A stretch of 64,000 bases of DNA, from the NCBI RefSeq assembly GCF_900102875.1, contig NZ_FNGH01000011.1, forward strand, positions 120,628 to 184,627. Reading direction: 5' to 3'. The DNA is from Franzmannia pantelleriensis. GTDB taxonomy: Bacteria > Pseudomonadota > Gammaproteobacteria > Pseudomonadales > Halomonadaceae. Of this stretch, positions 8,933-17,723 are shown in pieces. Numbering within the stretch: the stretch's first letter is position 1; each line of letters opens with the position of its first letter. The notes under the pieces were generated by a model. That model was not told where the DNA came from. It was given only the letters and a program-made list of their open reading frames with translations, and did not search any database. The position numbers and the translations under genes were made by a program.

Positions 8933-9901
8933 ATGTCCCGTCCCCTCCTGACCCGTACCTTTTTGGCCGCATCGCTCGCTGCGGCTACCGCCCTCGCCAC
9001 TGGCCAGGTCCTCGCCGAGGAGAGCCACCTGCCCGATGAGCCGATCCGCTTCGTTACGCCCTATCCTGCAGGGGGCTCCCACTCTCTACATGCCGGTATC
9101 ATTACCGCGGTTGGCGAGGAGTTTCTGGGCCGACCGCTGATCTCGGTAATCCGCGGCGGTGGCGGCGGTGCGGTGGCCGCCGCCGAGGTGGCTGGCAGTA
9201 CGCCAAACGGCACCATGCTGCTGTTTGGTGACCCGACCATCAATTCACTGCGCCCCCAGGTCGAAGACCTGCCCTACGAGATGGATGACTTCGTGCCAGT
9301 GGCTCGCATCAACTACAGTCCGGCGATTTTCGTTACCACCCCCGACCAACCCTTCCAGAGCATTGGTGAGCTGGTCGAGCACGCCGAGGAGAATCCCGGC
9401 GAGGTGGTCTACAGTTCCGACAACCGCAATGGCTTTACCTATACGGTCTTCGAGATGCTCAAGGCGACGGCCGATATCGAGATGCGCGGCGTCGAACTGG
9501 GCGGTGGTGGCCCTGCGGTGACCCAACTACTGGGCGGTAACACCATGGCCTACGCCGGCGATCCCAGTGTGGTGGGTGAGCATCTCGAAGCGGGGAGTCT
9601 GGTCGGCCTATGCGTCACCGATACCGAGCGTTTCGAGGCCTATGGTGATATCCCCACTTGCCAGGAAGAGGGCTACGATGTGGTCTTCCAGTTCTGGCGC
9701 GGGGTGATGGCGCCGGCCGGCACGCCGGATGAAGTCATCGCCGAGTTGAGCGACGGCTTCCAGCGCTTGACCGAAGACGAGGGCTTCCTGCGCCTTATCG
9801 GTCAGATTGGTTCCGGCATTCAGTTCCTCGGCCACGAGGAGTTCGCCGAAGCGCTGGCAGCGGAGCAAGCCGCCCTACGCGACGCGTATCTCGACGACTA
9901 A
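8933..9901 (+). CDS. tripartite tricarboxylate transporter substrate-binding protein (TctC-like)
   Basis: This 322-residue periplasmic receptor has a signal peptide ending around residue 28 (GQVLA then EESHLP). The mature start contains IRFVTPYPAGGS, the classic TctC/Bug family motif that wraps the ligand carboxylate, and later GGGGAVAAAEVAGSTPNGTML. The gene begins 11 bases after tctA-like. Bug-family receptors bind diverse organic acids and amides, so the ligand is not predictable from this. A strong hairpin follows its stop codon. Confidence 0.92.
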   Translation: MSRPLLTRTFLAASLAAATALATGQVLAEESHLPDEPIRFVTPYPAGGSHSLHAGIITAVGEEFLGRPLISVIRGGGGGAVAAAEVAGSTPNGTMLLFGDPTINSLRPQVEDLPYEMDDFVPVARINYSPAIFVTTPDQPFQSIGELVEHAEENPGEVVYSSDNRNGFTYTVFEMLKATADIEMRGVELGGGGPAVTQLLGGNTMAYAGDPSVVGEHLEAGSLVGLCVTDTERFEAYGDIPTCQEEGYDVVFQFWRGVMAPAGTPDEVIAELSDGFQRLTEDEGFLRLIGQIGSGIQFLGHEEFAEALAAEQAALRDAYLDD

Positions 9902-9929
9902 CTCGACGCCTCACAGCATAGGAGAGTGT

Positions 9930-9955
9930 CGGCGGCCCCTAGCATGGGGCCGTCG
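9930..9955 (+). terminator. strong intergenic hairpin after the TctC-like gene
   Basis: A ten-pair stem (CGGCGGCCCC with GGGGCCGTCG, including one G-T pair) encloses the six-base loop TAGCAT. It lies between the receptor gene and the second amidohydrolase. No T-run follows, so it is more likely an mRNA-stabilising or partly terminating structure than a full terminator. Such a structure would raise receptor levels relative to the downstream genes. Confidence 0.5.
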
Positions 9956-9965
9956 ACCGTTTGTG

Positions 9966-11486
9966 ATGACACACAACGCTGACAAGATCACGACACTGCT
10001 GGGCGCTCGTCCGCTCAGTGCGGACGGCTCCCATGTCCTGCCATCGCCGATGGATATCGTTATCCGCGGGGGCATCATCGAGGCGATACGGCCAGCGGGG
10101 GAGGCTCCCCCGGAAGGGAAGGTCGTCGATGCCTCCGGGACGCTGGCGATACCGGGCTTTATCAACGGCCACCACCACTCCCATGAAAATTTCCACAAGG
10201 GGCGCTATGACCGCCTGCCCCTCGAGCTGTGGATGAACTACGTGCGACCGGCCAAGCCCTTGCCGCTGACCGCCGACGACGTCTACCTGCGCACCCTGGT
10301 GGGGGCCTGCCAGGCGCTGCTGTCAGGCACCACCTGTATCGTCGATGACTTCAATGCTTCGCCGGTGCTCGACCCTGAGCACGTCGAGGCCGCGCTTGCC
10401 GCCTATGACGATATCGGCATCCGCGCGCTGCTCGGCCCCACGCTATTTGATGTGCCGTTTCACGAGAGCGTGCCGTTTGTTCACGAGGAGTGCAGCCCAG
10501 AGACGCTGACCAGCCTGGCGCCGAACAAGGTGACCCCGGTGGCAGAGTATCTGCGCCTGGTCGAGTCACTCGCCGCGACGCGTCATCCTCGCGACAACCG
10601 CGTCGGTGTGCTACTAGCGCCCTCCGCGCCGCAGCGCTGCAGCGATAGCCTGCTCGGCGAGGTGAGGGCCCTGGCCGACCGAACCGGACTGCCGGTGATC
10701 ATCCACGTCCAGGAAACCCGTCTCCAGGCGGCCTCGGCCTGGCACCAGCGAGGCAAGACGCTGTTCCAGCATCTCGATGAGCTGGGCTTTCTGGCACCGG
10801 GGACCTCGCTGATTCACGCGGTATGGCTAACCCCTGACGATATCGCGCGGATTGCCGCCAGCGGCGCCAGCGTGCAGCACAATCCCAACAGCAACCTCAA
10901 ACTTGGGTCCGGGCTGATGCCCATGCGTGCGCTGCTGGACGCCGGGGTCAATGTGAGCCTGGGGACCGACGGCTGCGGCTCACTGGAGTCCACCGATATG
11001 CTCAGAGTGGTGGCCAACACCGCGCTGATTCACAAACTGCGCGGCGACGACTATCGGCACTGGATTGGCGCTGAGGAGGCGCTGGAGTCGGCCACCCTGG
11101 GCGGCGCCCGGGCACTAGGCATGGCGGAGCAACTGGGGCGGATAGCGACCGGCATGCGCGCCGACCTGGTGCTCTACCGGCTGGATGCGCCGGCCTTTAC
11201 GCCGCTCAATGACCCGCTGCGTCAGCTGGTGTTTGGAGAGAACGGCGGCGGTATTCACTCGGTATGGGTGGAAGGCGAGCAGGTGGTAGCCGATGGTCAA
11301 CTGACTCGGCTTGATCAGCGCAGGATATCGCAGCGTATTGACCAGGCCATGCAGCGGCTGAGGCCTGCCATCGACGCCGCCGAGGAGATGACCGAAACCT
11401 TGCGGCCGGCCTACGAGCGCATCTGGTCACGCTGCCAGGCCCTTCCCTTGGCGCCGGGCACCATTGCGGCGCGGTTCGACGAATGA
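9966..11486 (+). CDS. amidohydrolase family protein, cytosine/SAH-deaminase-like
   Basis: This 506-residue enzyme is a second member of the amidohydrolase superfamily. Visible ligands are H69 and H71 in NGHHHSHE, H247 with E250 in IIHVQET, H284 in IHAVWLT and D335 in LGTDGCG. The intact HxxE after the third histidine is what deaminases use for proton shuttling, unlike the amidohydrolase at 2074. It is not closely similar to that enzyme. The ATG at 9966 lacks a clear ribosome site; a GTG at 9963 is an alternative. Its stop overlaps the next start. It probably deaminates or hydrolyses an N-heterocyclic substrate imported by this operon. Confidence 0.85.
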   Translation: MTHNADKITTLLGARPLSADGSHVLPSPMDIVIRGGIIEAIRPAGEAPPEGKVVDASGTLAIPGFINGHHHSHENFHKGRYDRLPLELWMNYVRPAKPLPLTADDVYLRTLVGACQALLSGTTCIVDDFNASPVLDPEHVEAALAAYDDIGIRALLGPTLFDVPFHESVPFVHEECSPETLTSLAPNKVTPVAEYLRLVESLAATRHPRDNRVGVLLAPSAPQRCSDSLLGEVRALADRTGLPVIIHVQETRLQAASAWHQRGKTLFQHLDELGFLAPGTSLIHAVWLTPDDIARIAASGASVQHNPNSNLKLGSGLMPMRALLDAGVNVSLGTDGCGSLESTDMLRVVANTALIHKLRGDDYRHWIGAEEALESATLGGARALGMAEQLGRIATGMRADLVLYRLDAPAFTPLNDPLRQLVFGENGGGIHSVWVEGEQVVADGQLTRLDQRRISQRIDQAMQRLRPAIDAAEEMTETLRPAYERIWSRCQALPLAPGTIAARFDE

Positions 11487-12004
11487 GCCTCGAGTGGCTG
11501 GGTATTCAGCTGCTCGGCGGTGTCGCGGCGCTACTCGGAGTCCTGGCCTTTCAGTGCCGTCATGATATTCGCATGCTGGTGATGCTGTCGGGCTCATGCC
11601 TGGTGTGGAGCCTGCACTTTCTACTCTTGGCGCAGCCCACAGCGGCCCTGCTCAATGTGATCACGGCCGTACGCAATCTGGTTGGCATTCGCTGTCGCGG
11701 CGCTTGGTTTGCGTCGGGCTTCATTGGTCTGTATCTGGTCACCGGGAGTTACAGCTGGCAGAGTGTATGGGATATCTTGCCGGTCGTAGCGGTAATCTCG
11801 GGAAGCGTCGGGGTATTCTTCCTCGCCGGCCTGCCCCGACGCGGGGCGCTGCTGATTGGCAGCCTGCTATGGCTGGTGTTCAACTGGCAAGCCGGGTCGA
11901 TCCCAGGGGTTCTGGTGATGTTTGCAGACGGCGTCTCCAATAGCTGGCGAATTTATCGCCTAAGACGCCAGGCCCAGCGCAGCGAGCTTTCAGACAGGGG
12001 CTAG
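11483..12004 (+). CDS. YgjV family inner membrane protein
   Basis: This 173-residue protein has five or six hydrophobic helices and matches the YgjV family (early FQCRHDIRMLVMLSG, VITAVRNLVGIRCR, and FADGVSNSWRIYR near the end). The family has no established function. The ATG overlaps the amidohydrolase stop (ATGA), so it is the last gene of the catabolic operon. It could be an exporter or permease for a pathway product, but this rests only on position. Confidence 0.75.
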   Translation: MSLEWLGIQLLGGVAALLGVLAFQCRHDIRMLVMLSGSCLVWSLHFLLLAQPTAALLNVITAVRNLVGIRCRGAWFASGFIGLYLVTGSYSWQSVWDILPVVAVISGSVGVFFLAGLPRRGALLIGSLLWLVFNWQAGSIPGVLVMFADGVSNSWRIYRLRRQAQRSELSDRG

Positions 12005-12077
12005 GCCCTTTGGGCTGGCCGGACGTTTCAGCAATCCATAGCGTCAGCACGTAGACGGGCAGGATGGTGTTACGACG

Positions 12078-12812
12078 ATGACATCCCACTCACCTCACCT
12101 GGTGGTCTTCACCGGGGCCGGCATCAGTGCCGAGAGCGGTATCCAGACCTTCCGCGCCAGCGACGGCCTGTGGGCCGATCACGCCATCGAGGACGTCGCC
12201 ACCCCCCAGGCCTGGCGCCGCGATCCCGAGCGAGTGCTGCGTTTTTACGATGAGCGCCGCACCCAGGTGCGCCGTGCCCGGCCCAATGCGGCTCACCAGG
12301 CGCTGGCCTCGCTCGAGAAACAGGGCTTCCGGGTCAGCGTCGTCACCCAGAATATCGACGATCTCCACGAGCGTGCCGGCTCCCGCGACGTGCTGCACCT
12401 CCACGGCGAGATTCTCAAGGCGCGCTCCAGCGTCGATGAGCGCATGCGTTACCCCTTGCCGCGCGGCGGCATCAAGCTTGGCGATATCTGCGACAAGGGC
12501 AGCCAGCTGCGCCCCGACGTGGTCTGGTTCGGCGAGCCGGTGCCGCGCTATGTGGAGGCCTGCGAGATCGTCGAGCAGGCCGACCTGCTGCTGGTGGTGG
12601 GCACCTCGCTGGCGGTGATGCCGGCCGCAGCACTGCTCGAGCGGGCGCCGCTGGACGCCGAGGTGATCCTGGTCGATCCGGCCGCCGAGCGCTTGGCGCC
12701 GCCCGGTGTGGCCCGACTGCCCCAGCCGGCTGGTCGCGGGGTCACGGAGCTGGTTCGCCACTGGTCGCGGGAGGGTCGCCTGTGGCTGCCCGAGACGCTG
12801 CTCGGCGCGTGA
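12078..12812 (+). CDS. cobB: NAD-dependent protein deacylase, sirtuin family, without the zinc cysteines
   Basis: This 244-residue sirtuin removes acyl groups from lysines using NAD. It has the NAD-binding GAGISAESGI (residues 13-22), TQNID (90-94) and the catalytic H109 in HLHGE. Y57 and R60 in FYDERR match the Tyr-x-x-Arg pair of desuccinylating sirtuins such as E. coli CobB. The structural zinc site normally has four cysteines between the HG motif and VVWFGE. Here that stretch holds a single cysteine (C138), and the first expected position is a serine. The protein probably folds without zinc. It stands alone, 73 bases after the catabolic operon. Confidence 0.88.
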   Translation: MTSHSPHLVVFTGAGISAESGIQTFRASDGLWADHAIEDVATPQAWRRDPERVLRFYDERRTQVRRARPNAAHQALASLEKQGFRVSVVTQNIDDLHERAGSRDVLHLHGEILKARSSVDERMRYPLPRGGIKLGDICDKGSQLRPDVVWFGEPVPRYVEACEIVEQADLLLVVGTSLAVMPAAALLERAPLDAEVILVDPAAERLAPPGVARLPQPAGRGVTELVRHWSREGRLWLPETLLGA

Positions 12813-12902
12813 CGATTTTCCCTATTCGACGCTTTCGGGCACTATTAGCGGTCTAACCAATGCCGCGGTGGCCGACGTGCTATACCGCAAGGACGCGCCA
12901 AG

Positions 12903-13847
12903 ATGCTGATATTCGAACGACTCAACCGCCTCTTCCCCCTCTGGGCCATCCTGTTTGCTGCCATTGCCATCGTCATGCCGCCGCTGTTTACCGGCTACGC
13001 GGGACGGATCCAGGTGTTGCTGGCGATCATCATGTTCGCCATGGGCCTGACGCTGTCCAAGGAGGATTTCCTCAACGTGGTCAAGGCGCCGCTGCCCGTG
13101 GGCATTGGCGTACTGCTGCAGTTCGTGGTGATGCCGCTGGCCGCGCTGGGTGTCTCGCTGGTGCTGGGCCTGTCGCCGGAGCTGACCACCGGCATGGTGC
13201 TGGTGGGCGCCACCGCCGGTGGCACCGCCTCCAACGTAATGACCTGGCTGGCCGGCGGACGCGTGGCGCTGTCGGTGTCGATGACCCTGGTCTCGACCCT
13301 GGCCTCGGTGGTGATGACGCCGCTGATCGCCTGGCTGCTGGTCGGCCAGATGGTCGAGGTGCCGGTATGGGGCATGCTGTCGAGCATCGCCCAGCTGGTG
13401 ATCGCGCCGGTGGCGGCCGGGGTAGTGGTGCACCACTTCGCGGGGCGGTATATCGCGCGTATCGAGCCGGCGCTGGCGACGCTGGCGATGGCAGCGATCG
13501 TGATGATCATTGCCATCGTGGTGGCGCTCAACGCCGGCCGGCTGGCAAGCCTTGGGCCAGTGGTAGCGCTGGCGGTGGTTGCCCACAATGGCATTGGCCT
13601 GGCCGGTGGCTACCTCGTCAGCCGGCTGTGCGGCCTCGACAAGCGCACCGCGCGGACCGTCTCCATCGAGGTGGGGATGCAGAACTCCGGGCTCGCCGTG
13701 ACGCTGGCCAACCAGTTCTTCAGCGCCGGCGCGGCCCTCCCGGGGGCGCTGTTCTCGGTATGGCACAATGTTTCCGGCTCGCTGCTGGCGGGCTACTGGA
13801 AACGCCGACCGATCGTCGTGGCTGAGCACGGTGCGGAAAGCGCCTAG
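12903..13847 (+). CDS. bile acid:sodium symporter (BASS) family transporter
   Basis: This 314-residue membrane protein has about ten hydrophobic segments and the BASS hallmarks: IMFAMGLTLSKEDF near residue 45, GATAGGTASNVMTWLAGG near 105 and EVGMQNSGLAVTLA near 255, where the crossover helices bind sodium. Despite the name, bacterial members carry organic anions such as pantoate or keto acids. The substrate here is unknown. No neighbouring gene hints at a pathway. A clear terminator follows. Confidence 0.88.
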   Translation: MLIFERLNRLFPLWAILFAAIAIVMPPLFTGYAGRIQVLLAIIMFAMGLTLSKEDFLNVVKAPLPVGIGVLLQFVVMPLAALGVSLVLGLSPELTTGMVLVGATAGGTASNVMTWLAGGRVALSVSMTLVSTLASVVMTPLIAWLLVGQMVEVPVWGMLSSIAQLVIAPVAAGVVVHHFAGRYIARIEPALATLAMAAIVMIIAIVVALNAGRLASLGPVVALAVVAHNGIGLAGGYLVSRLCGLDKRTARTVSIEVGMQNSGLAVTLANQFFSAGAALPGALFSVWHNVSGSLLAGYWKRRPIVVAEHGAESA

Positions 13848-13857
13848 CACGCCTCAT

Positions 13858-13889
13858 CGGGCGGGTATGCTAGAATGCCCGCCCGTTTT
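13858..13889 (+). terminator. rho-independent terminator after the BASS gene
   Basis: An eight-pair GC stem (CGGGCGGG with CCCGCCCG) is followed by TTTT. It starts 11 bases after the transporter stop. The loop contains TAGAAT, which resembles a -10 box, but no matching -35 is seen, so this is read as a terminator only. Confidence 0.85.
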
Positions 13890-13905
13890 GCTCCATTGGC
13901 GCGCT

Positions 13906-14682
13906 ATGCTCGACGATACCTCCTCTGCTGTTCCGTACGCTGAAGATGCCAACAGCGACGTACTCCGGCGACCGCCACGGCGTGAGTTCAAGGCCCGCGG
14001 CAGCTTTGTGGAGCGCTGCGAGGGCTGTAACCTGCCGACCCTCAACTGCTTGTGCCCCTTTCGGGTCGAGGCCCAGAGTCGTGCTCAGGTGTGGTTGCTG
14101 ACACACCCCTTGGAGCACCACAAGCCGACCAACACCGGGCGGCTGATCGGTGACGTCCTGCCTGCCACTGAGGTGTTCACCTGGTACCGTACCGCCCCCG
14201 ATGCGCGTCTGCTGTCACTGCTCGCGGATCCACGCTACGCGCCCTTCGTGATCTTTCCCGACGACCAGCCGGACTATGCCGAACGGGTCGTGGGGATGGA
14301 TGCCGTGGTACGGAGCGGGCAGGAGGATAAGATTCCGGTCTTTATCATCATCGACGGCACCTGGCGCCAGGCGCGGCGCATCTTTCGCAAGAGCCCCTAC
14401 CTCGACGCGCTGCCGGTGCTGCCGCTGCGCACCCAGCGCCAGACTCGCTACCGGCTGCGCAAGCCGGCCTCCCAGGCCCACCTGTGTACTGCGGAAGTGG
14501 CCATCGAGCTGCTGCGCCAGGCCGGCGACATCGACGCCGCCGAGATACTCGATGACTACTTCGACGCCTTCAACGACAGCTACGCCTCGAGCCGCATCTA
14601 CCACAAGATCGAGCAGCCAACCGCCGCCATGCACCGGCTGCTGTCACGCCAGCGCCGGGAAGCGGCCTCAACTGCCGAATAG
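13906..14682 (+). CDS. DTW-domain tRNA-uridine aminocarboxypropyltransferase
   Basis: This 258-residue protein is of the TapT/YfiP type, which adds an acp group from SAM to uridine 47 of tRNA. The N-terminal zinc knuckle is present (C38, C41, C48, C50 in CEGCNLPTLNCLCP). The name-giving motif appears as D150-G-T152-W153, and HHKPTNTGRL is also typical. The start at 13906 is used because upstream codons overlap the terminator. Its last 15 bases overlap the convergent TraB-family gene, so the two 3' ends are shared. Confidence 0.87.
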   Translation: MLDDTSSAVPYAEDANSDVLRRPPRREFKARGSFVERCEGCNLPTLNCLCPFRVEAQSRAQVWLLTHPLEHHKPTNTGRLIGDVLPATEVFTWYRTAPDARLLSLLADPRYAPFVIFPDDQPDYAERVVGMDAVVRSGQEDKIPVFIIIDGTWRQARRIFRKSPYLDALPVLPLRTQRQTRYRLRKPASQAHLCTAEVAIELLRQAGDIDAAEILDDYFDAFNDSYASSRIYHKIEQPTAAMHRLLSRQRREAASTAE

Positions 14683-15909
14683 TGCCCCGGCGATGCGGAA
14701 GCCGGCCACCCAGGTGCCCGCCGCCGAGCCAAGGGTGGCGAACAGGAACACCAGCAGGGTGCGCGACACCCGGTTGCGCCACCAGCCTTTCAATGACGTG
14801 ACATCGTGGCGCAGGTGGGCGAAGTCGCCGACCTTGGGCTTGCGCATGAACAGCTCGACCCCGGCGGCGACGAAACCGGCGCCGATAGTGGGGTTGAGCG
14901 AGGTCAGCGGCGCGGCGAAGAAGGTTGCCAGGATGGTCACCGGGTGGGCCAGGGCGATGGTGGTGGCCGCCGCCGAGAGCACGCCGTTGATCAGGAACCA
15001 CTCGCTGACCAGTTGCCAACCGAGGTCGGTGTTGCGCGAGAACCCGATGGCGAAACCGGTCAGCACCAGCGCGGTGATCGCCCATGGCAGCAGCCGCCAG
15101 ATCCGCGAGCGCGGCGGGGTGGCCTCCAGCGACTCGCGCTCGGTGCGGGGGTCGTCGGGCAGCGCTTGGCTGAGGTGCTCGGCCATGCCTTTGAGGTGGC
15201 CGGCGCCGATCACCACCAGCACATGGCGGTAGCGCCCCGGCGGGCCCTCCTCGCCCAGGCGTAGGGTCATGTAGCGATCACGTTCGCTGATCAGCGGCGT
15301 ATACAGCGACTCGGACTGCTCGGCGAACTCGTTGAAGGTCGACTCCAGCACGTCGCCCTCCTTGAGCCGCTCGATATCGGCGGCGGAGACTTCCTGGCGC
15401 GACATGACGCTGCCGAGCAGCCCAGAGAACAGCGAGAAGCGCTGCCACCAGGGCACGTTGGCGTAGATGCGCTTGAGGGTGATGCCGACGTCGCGATCGA
15501 TCAGCAGCAGCGGTAGATCGTGGCGCTGAGTCTCTTCCAGCGCGGCGCGCATCTCGGCCCCGGGCTCGATACCCGACTGTTCGGCGACGCGCTGCTGAAA
15601 GGCGCCCAGCGCCAGGCTGGCGGCGACCATGCCGGCCTTGCCCTGACGGAATATCTCGAACAGGTCCTGACCGGCCAGGGCGTCGGGTTCCACCAGGCTA
15701 TGATGGCGCGAGGCGCACAGCTCGATGGCCACGGCGTCGTAGTCGCCGGAACGGATCAGCGCGCGCACCTCGTCGGCGCTCTCCTTGGAGACGTGGGCAG
15801 TACCCAGCAGGGTGTAGCGGGTGTCACCCAACTGCAGGGTCTGGCGAGGCCCGCCACTGGGCACGGTGGCCGGCTCGGCGCTGGCGGTGAGATCCTGAGG
15901 GTCGGTCAT
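14668..15909 (-). CDS. TraB/PrgY family membrane protein
   Basis: This 413-residue protein has an N-terminal TraB domain starting near LLGTAHVSKESADEVR, with a conserved IELCASRH strand and a late VLVVIGAGHLKG. The C-terminal third has several membrane helices. The family is related to the TIKI/EreA fold of putative metal-dependent proteases and includes the plasmid pheromone shutdown protein PrgY. Its role in proteobacteria is unknown. The start at 15909 is chosen because the domain begins about 30 residues later and the upstream extension is not protein-like. The 3' end overlaps the DTW gene by 15 bases. Confidence 0.82.
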   Translation of the reverse strand: MTDPQDLTASAEPATVPSGGPRQTLQLGDTRYTLLGTAHVSKESADEVRALIRSGDYDAVAIELCASRHHSLVEPDALAGQDLFEIFRQGKAGMVAASLALGAFQQRVAEQSGIEPGAEMRAALEETQRHDLPLLLIDRDVGITLKRIYANVPWWQRFSLFSGLLGSVMSRQEVSAADIERLKEGDVLESTFNEFAEQSESLYTPLISERDRYMTLRLGEEGPPGRYRHVLVVIGAGHLKGMAEHLSQALPDDPRTERESLEATPPRSRIWRLLPWAITALVLTGFAIGFSRNTDLGWQLVSEWFLINGVLSAAATTIALAHPVTILATFFAAPLTSLNPTIGAGFVAAGVELFMRKPKVGDFAHLRHDVTSLKGWWRNRVSRTLLVFLFATLGSAAGTWVAGFRIAGALFGS

Positions 15910-16231
15910 GAAGGCTCGCTGTGACGACAAGATGATCCGGCGATTATCCACGAAAGCCGCTGGCCACGCCAAACTCGGGGACGGCAACGGTAAATCGCAG
16001 TAAACGTTCAGCTGCGTTGAGACCGGGACTGATCCGGCGGCAGGCCTACGCGAAGGCGCTGTGAACCCATCCCTGGGCGCTACTTTTGCCCTGCTTCGCT
16101 CTCGCATCCTGCTTCGCTTGCAGGACCGGTGCTGGTCATCCATGGCCAGCCCGTTCGGAGCAGTGCTCCTCACCCATGGCAAAAGACCTTCGCTGCGACC
16201 TGCCCCCGGCGTCCCTTGGCAGCATCTTCGG
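15910..16231. other. intergenic region between traB-like and trkH
   Basis: These 322 bases hold no convincing gene. They must include the promoter of the TraB-family gene and the 3' end of the trk transcript. An 11-base direct repeat CCTGCTTCGCT occurs at 16090-16100 and 16108-16118. Several CCATGG or CCCATGG-like motifs occur between 16060 and 16185, which may be remnants of an interspersed repeat. No clear terminator was found. Confidence 0.5.
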
Positions 16232-17680
16232 CTAGCGCCGCCAGAAGGCCGGGGTGAACAGCACCAGCACGGTGAAGATCTCCAGGCGGCCGAGGATCAT
16301 CGCCAGCACCAGGATCCACTTGGCCAGGTCGGGAAGTTCGCCGTAGTGGCTGGCGGCCTCGCCCAGCGCCGGGCCGAGGTTGTTGAGGGTAGAGGCCACC
16401 GTCGACCAGGCGGTGACCTGGTCGACCCCGGTGGCCATGACGCCGATCAGCATCAGGAAGAACAGCATCACATAGACCGAGAAGAAGCCCCATACCGCCT
16501 GGGCGATGCTGTCGGGCACGCTGACCTTGCCAACCTTGACCGCGATCACCGCGTTGGGGTGGATCAGGCGCATCACCTCGCGCATGCCCTGCTTGAGGAT
16601 CAGGATGATGCGGATCACCTTCATGCCGCCGCCGGTGGAGCCCGAGCAGCCGCCGACGAAGGCGGCGACGAACAGCAGGAAGGGCAGGGCGCCGGGCCAG
16701 GCCGAGAATTCGGCGACGCCGAAGCCGGCGGTGGTGGCGATGGAAACCGCCTGGAATAGCCCGTTGCGCAACCCCTCACTGCCAGCGTAGGTATCGGTCA
16801 GCCACAGCGTGATCACGGCGATCACGCTCAGGCTGAGCAGGAACAGCAGCAGGAAGCGAGCTTCCGGGTCGCGCAGGTACTGACTGAGGCGCTTTTCGCG
16901 CCAGGCGGCGAAGTGCAGGCTGTAGCTCATCGCCGAGACGATCATGAACAGCACGCAGATCATCTCGATGGTGGCACTGTTGAAGTGACCGATGCTGGCG
17001 TCGTAGCTCGAGAAACCGCCGATGGCCACCGTCGAGAAGCCGTGGCCGATGGCGTCGAACCAGTCCATGCCGGCGGCCCAGTAGGCGATGATGCAGGTCA
17101 ACGTCAGGCTGGCATAGATGTACCACAGCGCCTTGGCGGTCTCGGTGATGCGTGGGGTCAGCTTGGAGTCCTTGAGCGGCCCCGGGATCTCGGTGCGGTA
17201 GAGCGCCATGCCGCCCACGCCCAGCGTCGGCAGGATCGCCACCGCCAATACCACGATACCCATGCCGCCCAACCACTGCAGCTGCTGGCGGTAGTAGCGC
17301 ACCGCCTCGGGCAGGAAGTCGATGCCGGTGATCACCGTGGCGCCGGTGGTGGTCAGCCCCGAGAACGACTCGAATACCGCATCGGTCACCGACAGCGCAT
17401 AGGGGCCGTCGAGCATCAGCGGCAGCGAGCCGAAGGTGCCGAGTACCGTCCAGAATAGCGCCGCGATCAGAAAGCCGTCACGGGTGCGCAGCTCCTTGCG
17501 GGCATAGCGATTGGGCAGATAGAGCAGCGCGCCGGTGGCCACGGTGATCGCCATGGCGATGGCGAACGCATCCCACACGCCGTCGTTGAACAGCAGCGAG
17601 ATCAGGATCGGCGGTACCAGGGTCAGGCTGAAGAGCATCAGCAGCAGCCCCAGGATGCGCAGAATCACGCGCAGGCTCAT
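16232..17680 (-). CDS. trkH: Trk potassium uptake system, membrane channel subunit
   Basis: This 482-residue protein is the potassium-conducting subunit of Trk. The four pore loops can be seen in order: TTTGATVITG (about 117), STVAIGGFSS (about 221), ATTAGFGVAE (about 317) and LNNLGPALG (about 433). Each has the filter glycine. The length matches TrkH/TrkI. It lies 43 bases downstream of trkA on the same strand, so channel and regulator are probably co-transcribed. Potassium uptake is central to osmoadaptation in halophiles. Confidence 0.94.
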   Translation of the reverse strand: MSLRVILRILGLLLMLFSLTLVPPILISLLFNDGVWDAFAIAMAITVATGALLYLPNRYARKELRTRDGFLIAALFWTVLGTFGSLPLMLDGPYALSVTDAVFESFSGLTTTGATVITGIDFLPEAVRYYRQQLQWLGGMGIVVLAVAILPTLGVGGMALYRTEIPGPLKDSKLTPRITETAKALWYIYASLTLTCIIAYWAAGMDWFDAIGHGFSTVAIGGFSSYDASIGHFNSATIEMICVLFMIVSAMSYSLHFAAWREKRLSQYLRDPEARFLLLFLLSLSVIAVITLWLTDTYAGSEGLRNGLFQAVSIATTAGFGVAEFSAWPGALPFLLFVAAFVGGCSGSTGGGMKVIRIILILKQGMREVMRLIHPNAVIAVKVGKVSVPDSIAQAVWGFFSVYVMLFFLMLIGVMATGVDQVTAWSTVASTLNNLGPALGEAASHYGELPDLAKWILVLAMILGRLEIFTVLVLFTPAFWRR

Positions 17681-17723
17681 GCCGTCACGCTCCTTGTCCG
17701 GGCGTCCACGCGGTGCTCCCTCA

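Noticed and set aside
13871..13876. TAGAAT as a -10 box for the DTW gene
   Set aside because: It lies in the loop of a strong terminator and no -35 box is found at suitable distance.
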